Origin: Candidatus Yanofskyibacteriota bacterium
Lineage (GTDB): Bacteria > Patescibacteriota > Minisyncoccia > 2-02-FULL-40-12 > GWA2-44-9
Assembly: GCA_023245235.1 (NCBI GenBank)
Contig: JAHFKT010000001.1
Coordinates: 3,923 to 48,022, forward strand
DNA: 44,100 bases
Direction of reading: 5' to 3'
The position numbers and the translations under genes were made by a program. Positions within the stretch are counted from its first letter, which is position 1. Every line of letters begins with the position of its first letter. Below, piece by piece: positions 26,118-34,062 of this stretch. The notes beneath the pieces are model-generated. The model ran no database searches. It was not told where the DNA came from and saw nothing but the letters and a program-made list of their open reading frames with translations.

Positions 26118-26224
26118 GCCAGTATACCATCAAAATCTCAATTCAGGCATGAGGTTGTTTATAAAGGATGAGCTGGCGCTACTCTTTTCATTTTTTATGA
26201 AATCCATATACTGGCCGGCATACT

Positions 26225-26809
26225 ATGAACCGGAAGTTTCTCATCATGGTGGGAGTTGCCGCAGCGGTCGGACTGGTTGCCGGCCGGATGTATATCATTG
26301 AACCGCCTGCACAGTTTGCGGCGGCGATCGACTATGACCGTTCAGTAAAGACCGAATACGGCGTGCCTATCAAGGTCGCCAAAGCCATTGATGGTGACAC
26401 GATCGAACTTATCAATGGCGACCGGGTGCGCTACAACGGGATCGATACGCCCGAAGAATTCGATAAACGAAAGCCGGTCCAGTGCTACGCCAAAGAAGCG
26501 GCTGAAAGGAATAAAGAGCTGGTCGAGGGCAAATCGGTAACGATATATAAAGACGTTTCCGACCGCGACAAATATAACCGCTGGGTCGGCTTCATATATT
26601 CGGCCGATGGTACATTGGTGAATAAAACATTGGTCGCCGAAGGATATGCGTTCGCATATCCGTACAAACCTGATATTTCAAAAGCACCTGAATTCAAAAA
26701 GGCGGAAACGCTCGCACATGCGCAGGGCCTCGGCTTGTGGTCGCATTGCAGTGTCCGTATACTTACGACGGGCCGCAAACAGACGAACGCGGTCGATCCA
26801 CAACCATGA
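26225..26809 (+). CDS. Membrane-anchored thermonuclease (SNase family)
   Basis: The 194-residue product has an N-terminal signal or anchor helix (FLIMVGVAAAVGLVAG) and an OB-fold staphylococcal-nuclease domain in residues 48-180: IDGDTIELINGDRVRYNGIDTPEEF, with the catalytic Arg and Glu, and DRDKYNRWVGFIY with the second Arg. Secreted nucleases of this type degrade DNA or RNA outside the cytoplasm, possibly to scavenge nucleotides, a plausible need in a CPR episymbiont. A TATACT box at 26207-26212 is 12 bases before the ATG. The stop overlaps the next start (ATGA), so the two are coupled. Confidence 0.9.
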   Translation: MNRKFLIMVGVAAAVGLVAGRMYIIEPPAQFAAAIDYDRSVKTEYGVPIKVAKAIDGDTIELINGDRVRYNGIDTPEEFDKRKPVQCYAKEAAERNKELVEGKSVTIYKDVSDRDKYNRWVGFIYSADGTLVNKTLVAEGYAFAYPYKPDISKAPEFKKAETLAHAQGLGLWSHCSVRILTTGRKQTNAVDPQP

Positions 26810-27147
26810 AGATATATACTCTCAGAATGCGGGCAGGTGACAGAGATATTTTTGATGCAATACGGTCCGGCACAAAAAAAGTCGAAACCCGCGCGGCCAC
26901 GGTCCGTAACAGGATGATGAAAGCGGGGGACGAGGTTATTTTCAGTTGCGGCGCTCAGAAGCTCAAAAAAACGATCGTAAAAGTCTCCGCATATAAAACG
27001 ATAAAGGCGATGCTGAAGGATTATCGTATCAGCGAGATCGCGCCGGGCCTCAAAACCGAGTCGGAACTGCGGGATATGTATTTCGCCTGGCCGGCCTACC
27101 GCAACAAGATCAAGAAGTTCGGCCTCATCGTATCGGAACTCAAATAA
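26806..27147 (+). CDS. ASCH-domain protein
   Basis: The 113-residue product resembles ASCH domains: YTLRMRAGDRDIFDAIRSGTKK at the start, ETRAATVRNRMMKAGDEVIF (the typical E-x-R and G-D-x-I turn), and KTIVKVSAYKTIKAML. ASCH proteins are PUA-like RNA or modified-nucleoside binders, and some hydrolyse N4-acetylcytidine. It begins within the stop codon of the thermonuclease gene, so both are translated from one message. That a nuclease meant for outside the cell is coupled to a cytoplasmic RNA-binding protein is odd. Confidence 0.7.
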   Translation: MKIYTLRMRAGDRDIFDAIRSGTKKVETRAATVRNRMMKAGDEVIFSCGAQKLKKTIVKVSAYKTIKAMLKDYRISEIAPGLKTESELRDMYFAWPAYRNKIKKFGLIVSELK

Positions 27148-27161
27148 ACCCGCGCGACCCC

Positions 27162-27190
27162 TTGACATATGGGTATTTTTTGGTTATATT
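27162..27190 (+). promoter_or_regulatory. Strong promoter of the M14 peptidase gene
   Basis: TTGACA (27162-27167), 17-base spacer, TATATT (27185-27190): near-consensus sigma-70 promoter. It begins only 15 bases after the ASCH stop and fixes the peptidase start at the ATG at 27213, since an upstream in-frame TTG at 27162 is the -35 box itself. Confidence 0.8.
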
Positions 27191-27212
27191 CTTTCACGCG
27201 TTCTTTAAAGAA

Positions 27213-28046
27213 ATGGGTGATACGACGCTTTCCAAGGTGCGGTCATACCGCGAAGAGATCCTCGAGCCGTTGTTTGCTCTGGCCCGTAAGAATCTCAACT
27301 TTGCTCTTGAGTTCATGGGATTCGTTGAACACGGACTCATTACATACCCGTTGTTCTGTCTGTCCATCACCGGCGAACGGTTTACCGGCGGGAAAGATGT
27401 TTTCATCTCGGGCGGTATTCACGGAGAAGAACCGGCCGGCCCATACGCCGTAATGCGGTTCCTGGAGAACAACGTGGCCGGCTTTCTCAATTACCGGTTC
27501 CTCATCTTTCCCTGCGTCAATCCGTTCGGCTTTGAACACGGCTGCCGGTTCAACCCCGACGGTATCGATGTGAACCGCCAGTTCAAGCCGGATACCGACT
27601 GCCGGGAAGCGGCCAAGGTATTGAGGATGCTGTCGCGGTTCGGGAGGAAGTTCGTGTGCGGTATCGACCTGCACGAAACTGACCCGAACTGGGCCGACGA
27701 AGGCTTCACCGCGGCTGACAATCCGACCACCTTTTACATGTGGGAGACCTGTGCCGATAAACGCCTCAGGGTCGGGAACAGGGTGATGTATGCGGTCAAA
27801 AGGATCGCGCCCGTCTGCGATTGGCCCACGATCTACCGGGACACCAATCACGGCGGCGTCATCTGGTATCCGGAAGGATGCGCGAATCCGGTCTATGCCC
27901 AGGGCACGACCCTGGATGCATATCTGAACGCCAATTACACGCCCCAGTCATTCACTCTGGAGACACCATGCGGATGGGATATGGAAAAGAGGGTAGCCGT
28001 TCATCTGGCCGCCGTCCGGACCATCCTTGAATCGAAACGCGCCTAG
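27213..28046 (+). CDS. M14-type zinc carboxypeptidase / succinylglutamate desuccinylase-like
   Basis: The 277-residue protein has the M14 metal site: SGGIHGEEPAGP (H70, E73), FNPDGIDVNRQF, IDLHETDPNW (H154 as third ligand) and FTLETPCGWD (catalytic Glu near residue 250). It lacks a signal peptide. Relatives cleave C-terminal residues, N-acyl amino acids or murein peptides; the substrate here is unknown. It has its own strong promoter and a terminator directly after its stop, so it is an independent unit although the M16 peptidase follows at once. Confidence 0.8.
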   Translation: MGDTTLSKVRSYREEILEPLFALARKNLNFALEFMGFVEHGLITYPLFCLSITGERFTGGKDVFISGGIHGEEPAGPYAVMRFLENNVAGFLNYRFLIFPCVNPFGFEHGCRFNPDGIDVNRQFKPDTDCREAAKVLRMLSRFGRKFVCGIDLHETDPNWADEGFTAADNPTTFYMWETCADKRLRVGNRVMYAVKRIAPVCDWPTIYRDTNHGGVIWYPEGCANPVYAQGTTLDAYLNANYTPQSFTLETPCGWDMEKRVAVHLAAVRTILESKRA

Positions 28047-28058
28047 GCGTGTTTTTTC
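28036..28058 (+). terminator. Terminator overlapping the M14 stop codon
   Basis: ACGCGC / GCGTGT with loop CTAG, then TTTTTT C. The stop codon TAG lies in the loop. The next promoter starts at 28059. Confidence 0.7.
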
Positions 28059-28086
28059 TTGACTATTTATGGTTTTGTTGTATCTT
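28059..28086 (+). promoter_or_regulatory. Promoter of the M16 peptidase gene
   Basis: TTGACT (28059-28064), 16-base spacer, TATCTT (28081-28086). This places the start codon at 28110 rather than the in-frame TTG at 28059. The stretch around TTCTTTCAC after the -10 box matches the promoter of the preceding peptidase gene. Confidence 0.6.
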
Positions 28087-28109
28087 TCTTTCACTGTATC
28101 TTCACAATC

Positions 28110-29393
28110 ATGCGCTTTGAAGCGATCAGCGCGGGTAAACCGGTAAGTTTCGGTACCCTGCCCAACGGCATGCGCTACTATGGTCGGTTCGACCAGGTCG
28201 CCAATGCCGCCGGCATCGGAGTGAAGCTGGGTTCAATGTGGGACCCTTCCGGAAAACGGGGCTTGGCACATCTTGTCGAGCATATGCTCTGCCGCTCAGC
28301 GCGGAAGTATACGGATGCCGAAGTGAATCTGACGCTGCGCCGGTATCTGGGCGGCTCTGATTCCGACATCAATGTCCGGATCGATAAGTACAGCACGTTC
28401 TACGGGCATCTGATGCTCCTGAAGCCGACCCACATGCGGACGTGCTTTGACCTGTTCGCCAATATGCTCAACGACCGGCAGCTTGACCAGCAGGGTCTCG
28501 ATGTCGAGAAGTCCAGGATCCAGAACGAATACCGACTGCGCGGCATCGACCTGATGGAAGAAGTTGCCTGGGATGCGCTCCATGAGATGGCATACACCAG
28601 GAATCCGGTGCGCAATCGTATTGACTGCATGCCGGAAGAACTGGCCACCATCAAGCTCGGAGACGTCCGGGCCTTCGTCCGGAAGTACTATGTGCCGCAG
28701 AACATGTTCATGATCGTTCTCGGTCCCCGGTTCAAAGTTGCCGAGCGGATGGCCCGGCAGTACTTCGAGAAGTTCGGGGAACAGGGTCAGGCCGGGCCTG
28801 ACTATGATGGCAGCGACGGATATGCGCCTCTGAAAGAGTCAGCTTTCCGCACTATCGACCGGCCCGGCATCAATCAGCATCACGTGATGCTCGGGTTCCC
28901 GATCGAAGAATTCGGCGGGAAAAATCACTATGCGCTCAATGTTCTGATGCATCTTGTGGAGCACCTGCTCTATGACCGGCTTCAGGAACAGGACCGCGGT
29001 GTGTATCGGAATCCCGTCCAGCTGTCGCGTTCAAAGTTCCACGGACTGTTCACGGTCCATTTTGCCTCGATGCACGATGACTTCGATGAATCCGGCGTCC
29101 AGGCCGTACTGTCGCTGTGCAAGCAGCTTCGGGAACAGCTGACCGATCCGGCCGCGTTCCAGGCCGCTCTGCACCGGACCTTCTACGAATGGGTCGGACC
29201 GTTCGTAAACGACGCCAACGAGCTCATTGAGCTCATCATCGATTCGGTCGCCAACGGCGACGAGGACCTGGTCCTCCTGCATGCTGGCCGGACCGAACTC
29301 GAAAAAGTCACCCGCGGAACCATCATGAATCTGGCCAATCAGTACCTGACGCCGGAATTCCTGAAAGTTCACATCAGACCCGCTCCCGGATAA
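28110..29393 (+). CDS. M16 family metallopeptidase (pitrilysin/processing-peptidase type)
   Basis: The 427-residue protein has the inverted zinc motif GLAHLVEHML (H54-L-V-E57-H58) and the third ligand Glu in SRIQNEYRLRG, about 75 residues later. The second half holds an inactive M16_C-like domain (YVPQNMFMIVLGPRF). Single-unit M16 enzymes of this size usually work as dimers or with an inactive partner, cutting peptides in the cytoplasm. No partner gene is seen. It has its own promoter. A possible weak terminator (CCCGC...GCGGG, then TCTTTTC) lies at 29430-29453. Confidence 0.88.
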   Translation: MRFEAISAGKPVSFGTLPNGMRYYGRFDQVANAAGIGVKLGSMWDPSGKRGLAHLVEHMLCRSARKYTDAEVNLTLRRYLGGSDSDINVRIDKYSTFYGHLMLLKPTHMRTCFDLFANMLNDRQLDQQGLDVEKSRIQNEYRLRGIDLMEEVAWDALHEMAYTRNPVRNRIDCMPEELATIKLGDVRAFVRKYYVPQNMFMIVLGPRFKVAERMARQYFEKFGEQGQAGPDYDGSDGYAPLKESAFRTIDRPGINQHHVMLGFPIEEFGGKNHYALNVLMHLVEHLLYDRLQEQDRGVYRNPVQLSRSKFHGLFTVHFASMHDDFDESGVQAVLSLCKQLREQLTDPAAFQAALHRTFYEWVGPFVNDANELIELIIDSVANGDEDLVLLHAGRTELEKVTRGTIMNLANQYLTPEFLKVHIRPAPG

Positions 29394-29496
29394 GTTTCTT
29401 GGGTGGCGCACCGTAGGTGCCCGCTCTAAGAATCTCTGCGGCGGGTCTTTTCATTTGTACCGAAAAGTGTCATAATAACGATGCGCAAAAACGACA

Positions 29497-29976
29497 ATGT
29501 TCAAGCGCTTTGTACCTTTGATCATGATGGTTTTCGCTCTTCTTTTCGCCGGCCAGCCGCTATACGCCCAACATCGTGGGCAGCAGGGACGGGGCCGTGA
29601 AGGCCAAGGCCGCGCTGAACCGCGCCAAGCTCCACAACGGGGCGGACAGCGGGCAGATCCGCGCGACGACAGCCGGCATGCTCAGCCGCGCCAGCCTCAT
29701 GACGGAGAAATGCACGGGTACGCCGTGCCTCGCCGTCAGCCGTTGCCTCGGCCGCGCGAAGGATTCGGCGCTTACGGTCGCTTACAGTATCGGGGCCATA
29801 TCTTCTTCTGGCGGCCGTATCCGGTCATCTGGATCACGCCGAACACCTGCGTTCCCGGCTACTGGGACTGGGATCAGTGGTATGGCGGTTGGGTCTGGGT
29901 CCAGGGCTACTGCAATGTGCCGGGATTCCGCCCCTATGCCGGATTCTACTTCTGGTATGACGCTGCCCGTCCATAG
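29497..29976 (+). CDS. Secreted Arg/Gln-rich protein with a W/Y-rich (WXXGXW-like) C-terminus
   Basis: The 159-residue product has a signal peptide (MFKRFVPLIMMVFALLFAG, then AQ) and a disordered Gln/Arg/Gly/Pro-rich middle (residues 25-90). It ends in a compact aromatic domain with GYWDWDQWYGGWVWVQGYC. That end resembles the YXWGXW/WXXGXW-repeat proteins known from many Gram-negative genomes, whose function is unclear, though surface or envelope association is likely. The two Cys residues (TPNTCVPG and GYCNVPG) might form a disulfide. It has its own terminator. Confidence 0.75.
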   Translation: MFKRFVPLIMMVFALLFAGQPLYAQHRGQQGRGREGQGRAEPRQAPQRGGQRADPRDDSRHAQPRQPHDGEMHGYAVPRRQPLPRPREGFGAYGRLQYRGHIFFWRPYPVIWITPNTCVPGYWDWDQWYGGWVWVQGYCNVPGFRPYAGFYFWYDAARP

Positions 29977-29993
29977 TTCTTAGTTCTGACATC

Positions 29994-30016
29994 AGCCCAC
30001 TTCGTGGGCTTTTCAA
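29994..30016 (+). terminator. Terminator of the secreted W/Y-rich gene
   Basis: AGCCCAC TTC GTGGGCT followed by TTTC AATTTC. It separates this gene from the nuclease gene beginning at 30048. Confidence 0.75.
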
Positions 30017-30047
30017 TTTCAAGTGAAAGCCATATCATATCGTCATC

Positions 30048-30803
30048 ATGCCCCCGAAATTCTCTTCGATAAAACTCTCGCGCTCAAGTTTAAAACTTTT
30101 TCAGGACTGCCCGCGTTGTTTTTGGCTCGACCTGCATCACAAGATCAAACGTCCGCCGTCATTCCCGTACACGCTGTCTTCGGCCGTGGATTTTCTGGTC
30201 AAACAGGAGTTCGACAAATATCGCCGAGAGGGGACGCTGCCGCCGGTACTGGCCCGCCACCGTGTTGATGCCAAACTGTTCAACGGGCCGGAGCTGCCGG
30301 TCTGGCGCGAGAATTTCAAAGGCGTCCAGTTCTTCGACGAGGACTTGAACGCGATGTTGTATGGGGCCGTTGATGACGTGCTGCAGTTCTCCGACGGCTC
30401 GCTGGCGGTCGTGGATTACAAATCATCCGGTTCGCGCGAGATCCGCATCTACGACGACTATCAGAGGCAGATGGATATCTATACCTGGCTCCTCGACCGC
30501 AACGGTTTTCAGACCCAGCCCGAGGCGTATTTCGTTTTCTACCAGGTAGACAAGTCCGGCGGGGGATTCCAGAACGCATTGCCCTTCATCGAGCAGCTGA
30601 AAAAAGTCAGGGTCGACAAATCATGGGTCGGCGACGTGTTCGAACAGGCGGTGATGGTGGCGCGGCGCGACACCCCGCCGGACATCGAAACGCCCTGCCA
30701 GCACTGCATCTACGTCCAGCAGGCCGGCCAATTCTTCAAACCCATCAAAAAGAAATCCACAAAATCTCCTCGCATAGTGACGGCTGATCTCGATACCGAA
30801 TAA
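30048..30803 (+). CDS. PD-(D/E)XK nuclease, Cas4/RecB-like with Cys cluster
   Basis: The 251-residue product has YGAVDDVLQF (106-113), AVVDYKSSG (D123, K125) and QRQMDIYTWLL (139-149), the three motif regions of the Cas4/RecB branch of the PD-(D/E)XK superfamily. C21 and C24 at the N-terminus plus C217 and C220 at the C-terminus are placed like the four cysteines that hold a [4Fe-4S] cluster in Cas4 and AddB. It would be a DNA exonuclease or endonuclease in repair or defence. No CRISPR array or cas1/cas2 is nearby, so it is not assigned to CRISPR. A diverged paralogue follows after the palindromic spacer. Confidence 0.85.
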   Translation: MPPKFSSIKLSRSSLKLFQDCPRCFWLDLHHKIKRPPSFPYTLSSAVDFLVKQEFDKYRREGTLPPVLARHRVDAKLFNGPELPVWRENFKGVQFFDEDLNAMLYGAVDDVLQFSDGSLAVVDYKSSGSREIRIYDDYQRQMDIYTWLLDRNGFQTQPEAYFVFYQVDKSGGGFQNALPFIEQLKKVRVDKSWVGDVFEQAVMVARRDTPPDIETPCQHCIYVQQAGQFFKPIKKKSTKSPRIVTADLDTE

Positions 30804-31080
30804 CCGCTCCGCCCCATACCCCTCGACTCGACCGATAGTCGCCTCGCTCCTGCGGCTCGGCGCTCTCTAGACTGCTCGACATGCGACCAAGCTCCAAGCT
30901 CGCATGCCTGCGCAACTTCTCGCTGAGGGATATGGAGCTTCACTCAATAAATTCCAGCGAAGCTTGGGCCTAAGACGAACGTACGGAGACGGGTAGCCGA
31001 GCGCGAGCGCAAAATTCAGCAGAATTTTGACGCGTTGAGTCGTGGCCCAAGCGAGCGATGACTTTGCCTGACGACCCGTT
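30804..31080. repeat. Palindrome-rich intergenic spacer (about 280 bases)
   Basis: No gene is visible. The spacer holds several inverted pairs: 30880-30886 with 30900-30906 (7 of 7), 30962-30970 with 31044-31052 (9 of 9), and 31010-31017 with 31022-31029 (8 of 8, loop of 4). It starts right after the stop with CCGCTCCGC, which also follows the stop of the next nuclease gene (32568) and occurs within the palindromic element near 26001. The order of short motifs resembles that element, but the copies are too diverged to be certain they are related. Confidence 0.45.
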
Positions 31081-31092
31081 TTCCGATATGAT
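31064..31092 (+). promoter_or_regulatory. Promoter of the RecB/RNase H-like gene
   Basis: TTGCCT (31064-31069), 17 bases, TATGAT (31087-31092), 8 bases before the ATG at 31101; the transcript would be almost leaderless. Confidence 0.5.
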
Positions 31093-31100
31093 TACAGCAT

Positions 31101-32567
31101 ATGGCGACAGCTTCAAAGCAGCCGCAGCTCTACGGCGAATATTTCTATAAGTTCTTCCAGTGCCCGCATTGGATCTGGTACGACATCTACGGCGATGCCG
31201 CCAAAAAGCGGGAAGTCCCGCCGCTTTTGGACCTGATCTATAAGGGCAAGATGGTCAATGCCGACAAAGGCCTGCTTGGCCACAAGGAGTTCGAACAGCT
31301 GAAGCCGGAGAACTTCCGCGACCTGGACGAGGCGTTCCTGGCGACCGTCGAGCTTATGAAAAAGGGCAAGAACATCTATCACGGTGTTCTGATGTCCGAG
31401 GACTGGGTCGGTATTCCTGACCTATTGGAGGCCCGGCCCGGCAAATCATCGCTCGGGGATTTTTATTATGTCGTCTATGACGCCCAGAACTCGCTTGACC
31501 TCCGGGATGAGTACAAGTTCCAGCTTATTTTTTACTCGCTCATCCTGGAACGCATCCAGGGCGTCCGGCCCAAAGAGGCGTATGTCATTGATGCTCAGGG
31601 CAACGAGCGTTCGTTTGCCGTCGATGAGTACCTGGAGCAGTTCCATCTGACCCGCCTTCAGATCGAGAAGATACTGAACGGCGAGAAGCCGGCGCCGTTC
31701 CTGAAAGCCGGATGCAAGCGCACGCCGTGGTACTCGTTATGCCTGGAAGAGACCCAGGGCTGCAGCGACGTATCACTCATCTACCGTATCAGTCAGGCTG
31801 ACCAGCGCCGGCTCTATGATATCGGCATCAAGACCATTGATGACCTGGCCGCTGCCGATGTCAGCCATCTCCAGTCGGAACTTGAGGACTGGCAGTTCGA
31901 CAAGATCATCAGGTTCTCCAATCAGGCCAAGTCACTTATCACCAATAAGCCGATGATAGTCCGCAAACCGCTTTTTCCTGCGGTCCGCTACGAGATATAT
32001 TTCGATATCGAATCGGACCCGTTGCGGGACATCGATTACCTCCTTGGATTTTTGGTCAAAGACACACAAACCGCCACCGCTGAATACAAATACTTCCTGG
32101 CTAAAGACAAAGAGCATGAGCCGGAGGCCTGGCGCAAGTTCCTGGACTATCTGGCCGGCCTGGAAGATTTCGTCATTTATTACTACGCTTTCTTTGAACG
32201 GCAGGTCTTCGACCGCCTCGCACTTCGCTATGGCGCTCCGGCCTCGCTCGTCGAGAAGTTCAGGGAGAACACCATCGATCTCCACCTGAAACTGGTGGAC
32301 ACCGCCATCCTGCCCATCTATTTCTACAGTTTGAAAGATGTCGGCGCCTATTTCGGCTACAAATGGGATGACCCCCATGCCGGTGGTGCCGAATCGGTGC
32401 TTTGGTTCAATGAATGGCTTGAGAAGGGGGATAATGCGGTCATGAAGAAAATCCTCCGCTACAATGAGGACGACGTCCGGGCCACGATGATAATCAAGGA
32501 CTGGTTGGCCGCCCAAAAACCCTCAAAGGCCAAAGACGATAAACTCGACCTCGATTCTCTGCAGTAA
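31101..32567 (+). CDS. TM0106-type RecB-like protein with RNase H-like (YprB-type) domain
   Basis: The 488-residue product combines a degenerate RecB-like nuclease (1-215) with a C-terminal RNase H-fold 3'-5' exonuclease domain (295-475). The first has GIPDLL at 104-109 but YDAQN where the motif D-x-K should be, so its catalytic Lys is replaced by Gln129. Cys residues at 20, 205, 214 and 221 could still hold an iron-sulfur cluster. A helix-hairpin-helix-like stretch follows (RLYDIGIKTIDDLAAADV). The second domain has FDIESD (D302, E304) and ILRYNEDDVRAT, the DEDD ends. This is the TM0106 family, of unknown role, probably nucleic-acid repair. It is paralogous at its N-terminus to the preceding gene. 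Confidence 0.82.
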   Translation: MATASKQPQLYGEYFYKFFQCPHWIWYDIYGDAAKKREVPPLLDLIYKGKMVNADKGLLGHKEFEQLKPENFRDLDEAFLATVELMKKGKNIYHGVLMSEDWVGIPDLLEARPGKSSLGDFYYVVYDAQNSLDLRDEYKFQLIFYSLILERIQGVRPKEAYVIDAQGNERSFAVDEYLEQFHLTRLQIEKILNGEKPAPFLKAGCKRTPWYSLCLEETQGCSDVSLIYRISQADQRRLYDIGIKTIDDLAAADVSHLQSELEDWQFDKIIRFSNQAKSLITNKPMIVRKPLFPAVRYEIYFDIESDPLRDIDYLLGFLVKDTQTATAEYKYFLAKDKEHEPEAWRKFLDYLAGLEDFVIYYYAFFERQVFDRLALRYGAPASLVEKFRENTIDLHLKLVDTAILPIYFYSLKDVGAYFGYKWDDPHAGGAESVLWFNEWLEKGDNAVMKKILRYNEDDVRATMIIKDWLAAQKPSKAKDDKLDLDSLQ

Positions 32568-32615
32568 CCGCTCCGCTCAAGCGGGCGGGTATCAAAGTCG
32601 TTTCAGAGTGGGTGG

Positions 32616-32644
32616 TTGACGGAAAAATTTTGGTATGTTTAAAT
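32616..32644 (+). promoter_or_regulatory. Promoter of secD-secF
   Basis: TTGACG (32616-32621), 17 bases, TTAAAT (32639-32644), start near 32651, ATG at 32661. Confidence 0.5.
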
Positions 32645-32660
32645 CCCTTCATACTATTTT

Positions 32661-34061
32661 ATGCGTCGGAACCTGTTTCTCATCTCTATTATAGTCGGGT
32701 CGCTGCTCCTTTTTGTTTTTGTGGCACCCGAGTACGTGAATAAGGGCATCAACAAGGTAAACTCGAAGTTCTCAAAACACATTCCGAATATTCCCGGCCA
32801 GCCATTCCGTTTGGGTCTCGACCTGCTCGGCGGCACCCACTTGGTGTATCAGGCCGATCTCTCAAAAGTGAATGGTTCCCAGAACGACGCCATGCAGGGC
32901 GTGCGCGATGTTGTGGAGCGCCGGGTCAATCTCTTCGGCGTATCCGAACCGGTGGTCCAGGTATCGGGCACCAATCAGCTTATCGTTGACCTGGCCGGCG
33001 TCAAAGACGTCAATCAGGCCATCAATCTGATCGGCCTGACCCCGTTCCTGGAGTTCAAGACCCAGCTGCCGCCAGCCCAGGGCGATGCCATTATCAAGCA
33101 GGCTCTCGGCGCACAGGCCGCCAAGGTGACCGCCGCGGCTCTCTGCTCGTCGGGCAATTCACAGACGTTCACGGCTTTTCTGCTTCAATTCCACGCCGAC
33201 CCGTGTTATCAGCCTTCTGGCCTGGACGGCTCGGGCCTGAAATCGGCCACGCTGACGTTCAGTAATCAGACCTATGAACCGCAGGTCAGCTTGCAGCTCA
33301 ATGACAAGGGCACGAAGCTGTTCGCCGACATCACTCAAAAGAATCTCGGCCGGATAGTCGCCATTTATCTTGACGGCATTCCCATCACCCAGCCGACGGT
33401 ACAAAGCGCCATTACCGACGGCAACGCCGTCATCACCGGCAGCTTCACGCCCGAAGAGGCCAAGACGCTCGTTGAGCGCATGAACTCCGGCGCTTTGCCC
33501 GTGCCTATTCAATTGATAAGCCAGCAGACCATCGGCGCATCATTAGGTTCAGAATCCCTGACCAAGAGTCTGACCGCCGGCATTTACGGCCTGATATTTG
33601 TCGCCCTGTTCATGGTCCTGTTCTACCGCCTGCCCGGCGTCATCTCGGTTGTCGCATTGGTTGTCTATGTGCTCATCGTCCTGGCCATCTATAAGGTCGT
33701 TCCGGTCACGCTGACCTTGGCCGGCATTGCCGGATTCATTCTGTCGCTCGGTATGGCCGTGGACGCTAATATTCTGATATTTGCCCGTATGAAAGAGGAG
33801 CTTGCCGCCGGCAAGAGCCTCAACGCCGCTATGCACGAGGGCTTTTCCCGCGCCTGGCTGTCGGTCCGGGACAGTCATGTCACGACCTTGATCGGCGCGC
33901 TGGTGCTGTATATAGCCACGACCTCGATCGTGAAAGGGTTCGCCTTGACGCTCGGCGTCGGCGTATTGACGAGTTTGTTCACCGCCACCATTGTGACCCG
34001 CAGTTTCCTGTATCTGGTCACCGGTCCGTGGTTCGAAAAACATAAACGGCTATTCAGATAA
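32661..34061 (+). CDS. secD: Protein translocase subunit SecD
   Basis: The 466-residue membrane protein has an N-terminal helix, the P1 periplasmic domain beginning FRLGLDLLGGTHLVYQ, and five C-terminal helices with the RND signature SLGMAVDANILIFARMKEEL. It works with SecF, using the proton gradient to pull secreted proteins out of SecYEG. The SecD tail SFLYLVTGPWFEKHK is normal. One base separates its stop from the secF start, so translation is coupled. Confidence 0.97.
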   Translation: MRRNLFLISIIVGSLLLFVFVAPEYVNKGINKVNSKFSKHIPNIPGQPFRLGLDLLGGTHLVYQADLSKVNGSQNDAMQGVRDVVERRVNLFGVSEPVVQVSGTNQLIVDLAGVKDVNQAINLIGLTPFLEFKTQLPPAQGDAIIKQALGAQAAKVTAAALCSSGNSQTFTAFLLQFHADPCYQPSGLDGSGLKSATLTFSNQTYEPQVSLQLNDKGTKLFADITQKNLGRIVAIYLDGIPITQPTVQSAITDGNAVITGSFTPEEAKTLVERMNSGALPVPIQLISQQTIGASLGSESLTKSLTAGIYGLIFVALFMVLFYRLPGVISVVALVVYVLIVLAIYKVVPVTLTLAGIAGFILSLGMAVDANILIFARMKEELAAGKSLNAAMHEGFSRAWLSVRDSHVTTLIGALVLYIATTSIVKGFALTLGVGVLTSLFTATIVTRSFLYLVTGPWFEKHKRLFR

Positions 34062-34062
34062 T

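Noticed and set aside
29576-29983. Second plus-strand frame of 135 codons overlapping the secreted W/Y-rich gene
   Set aside because: The other frame has a proper signal peptide and a recognisable aromatic domain; this one has neither.
30048-32567. Cas4-like nuclease as evidence for a CRISPR system
   Set aside because: No repeat-spacer array and no cas1, cas2 or effector genes were found; the genes fit general RecB-like and TM0106 families.
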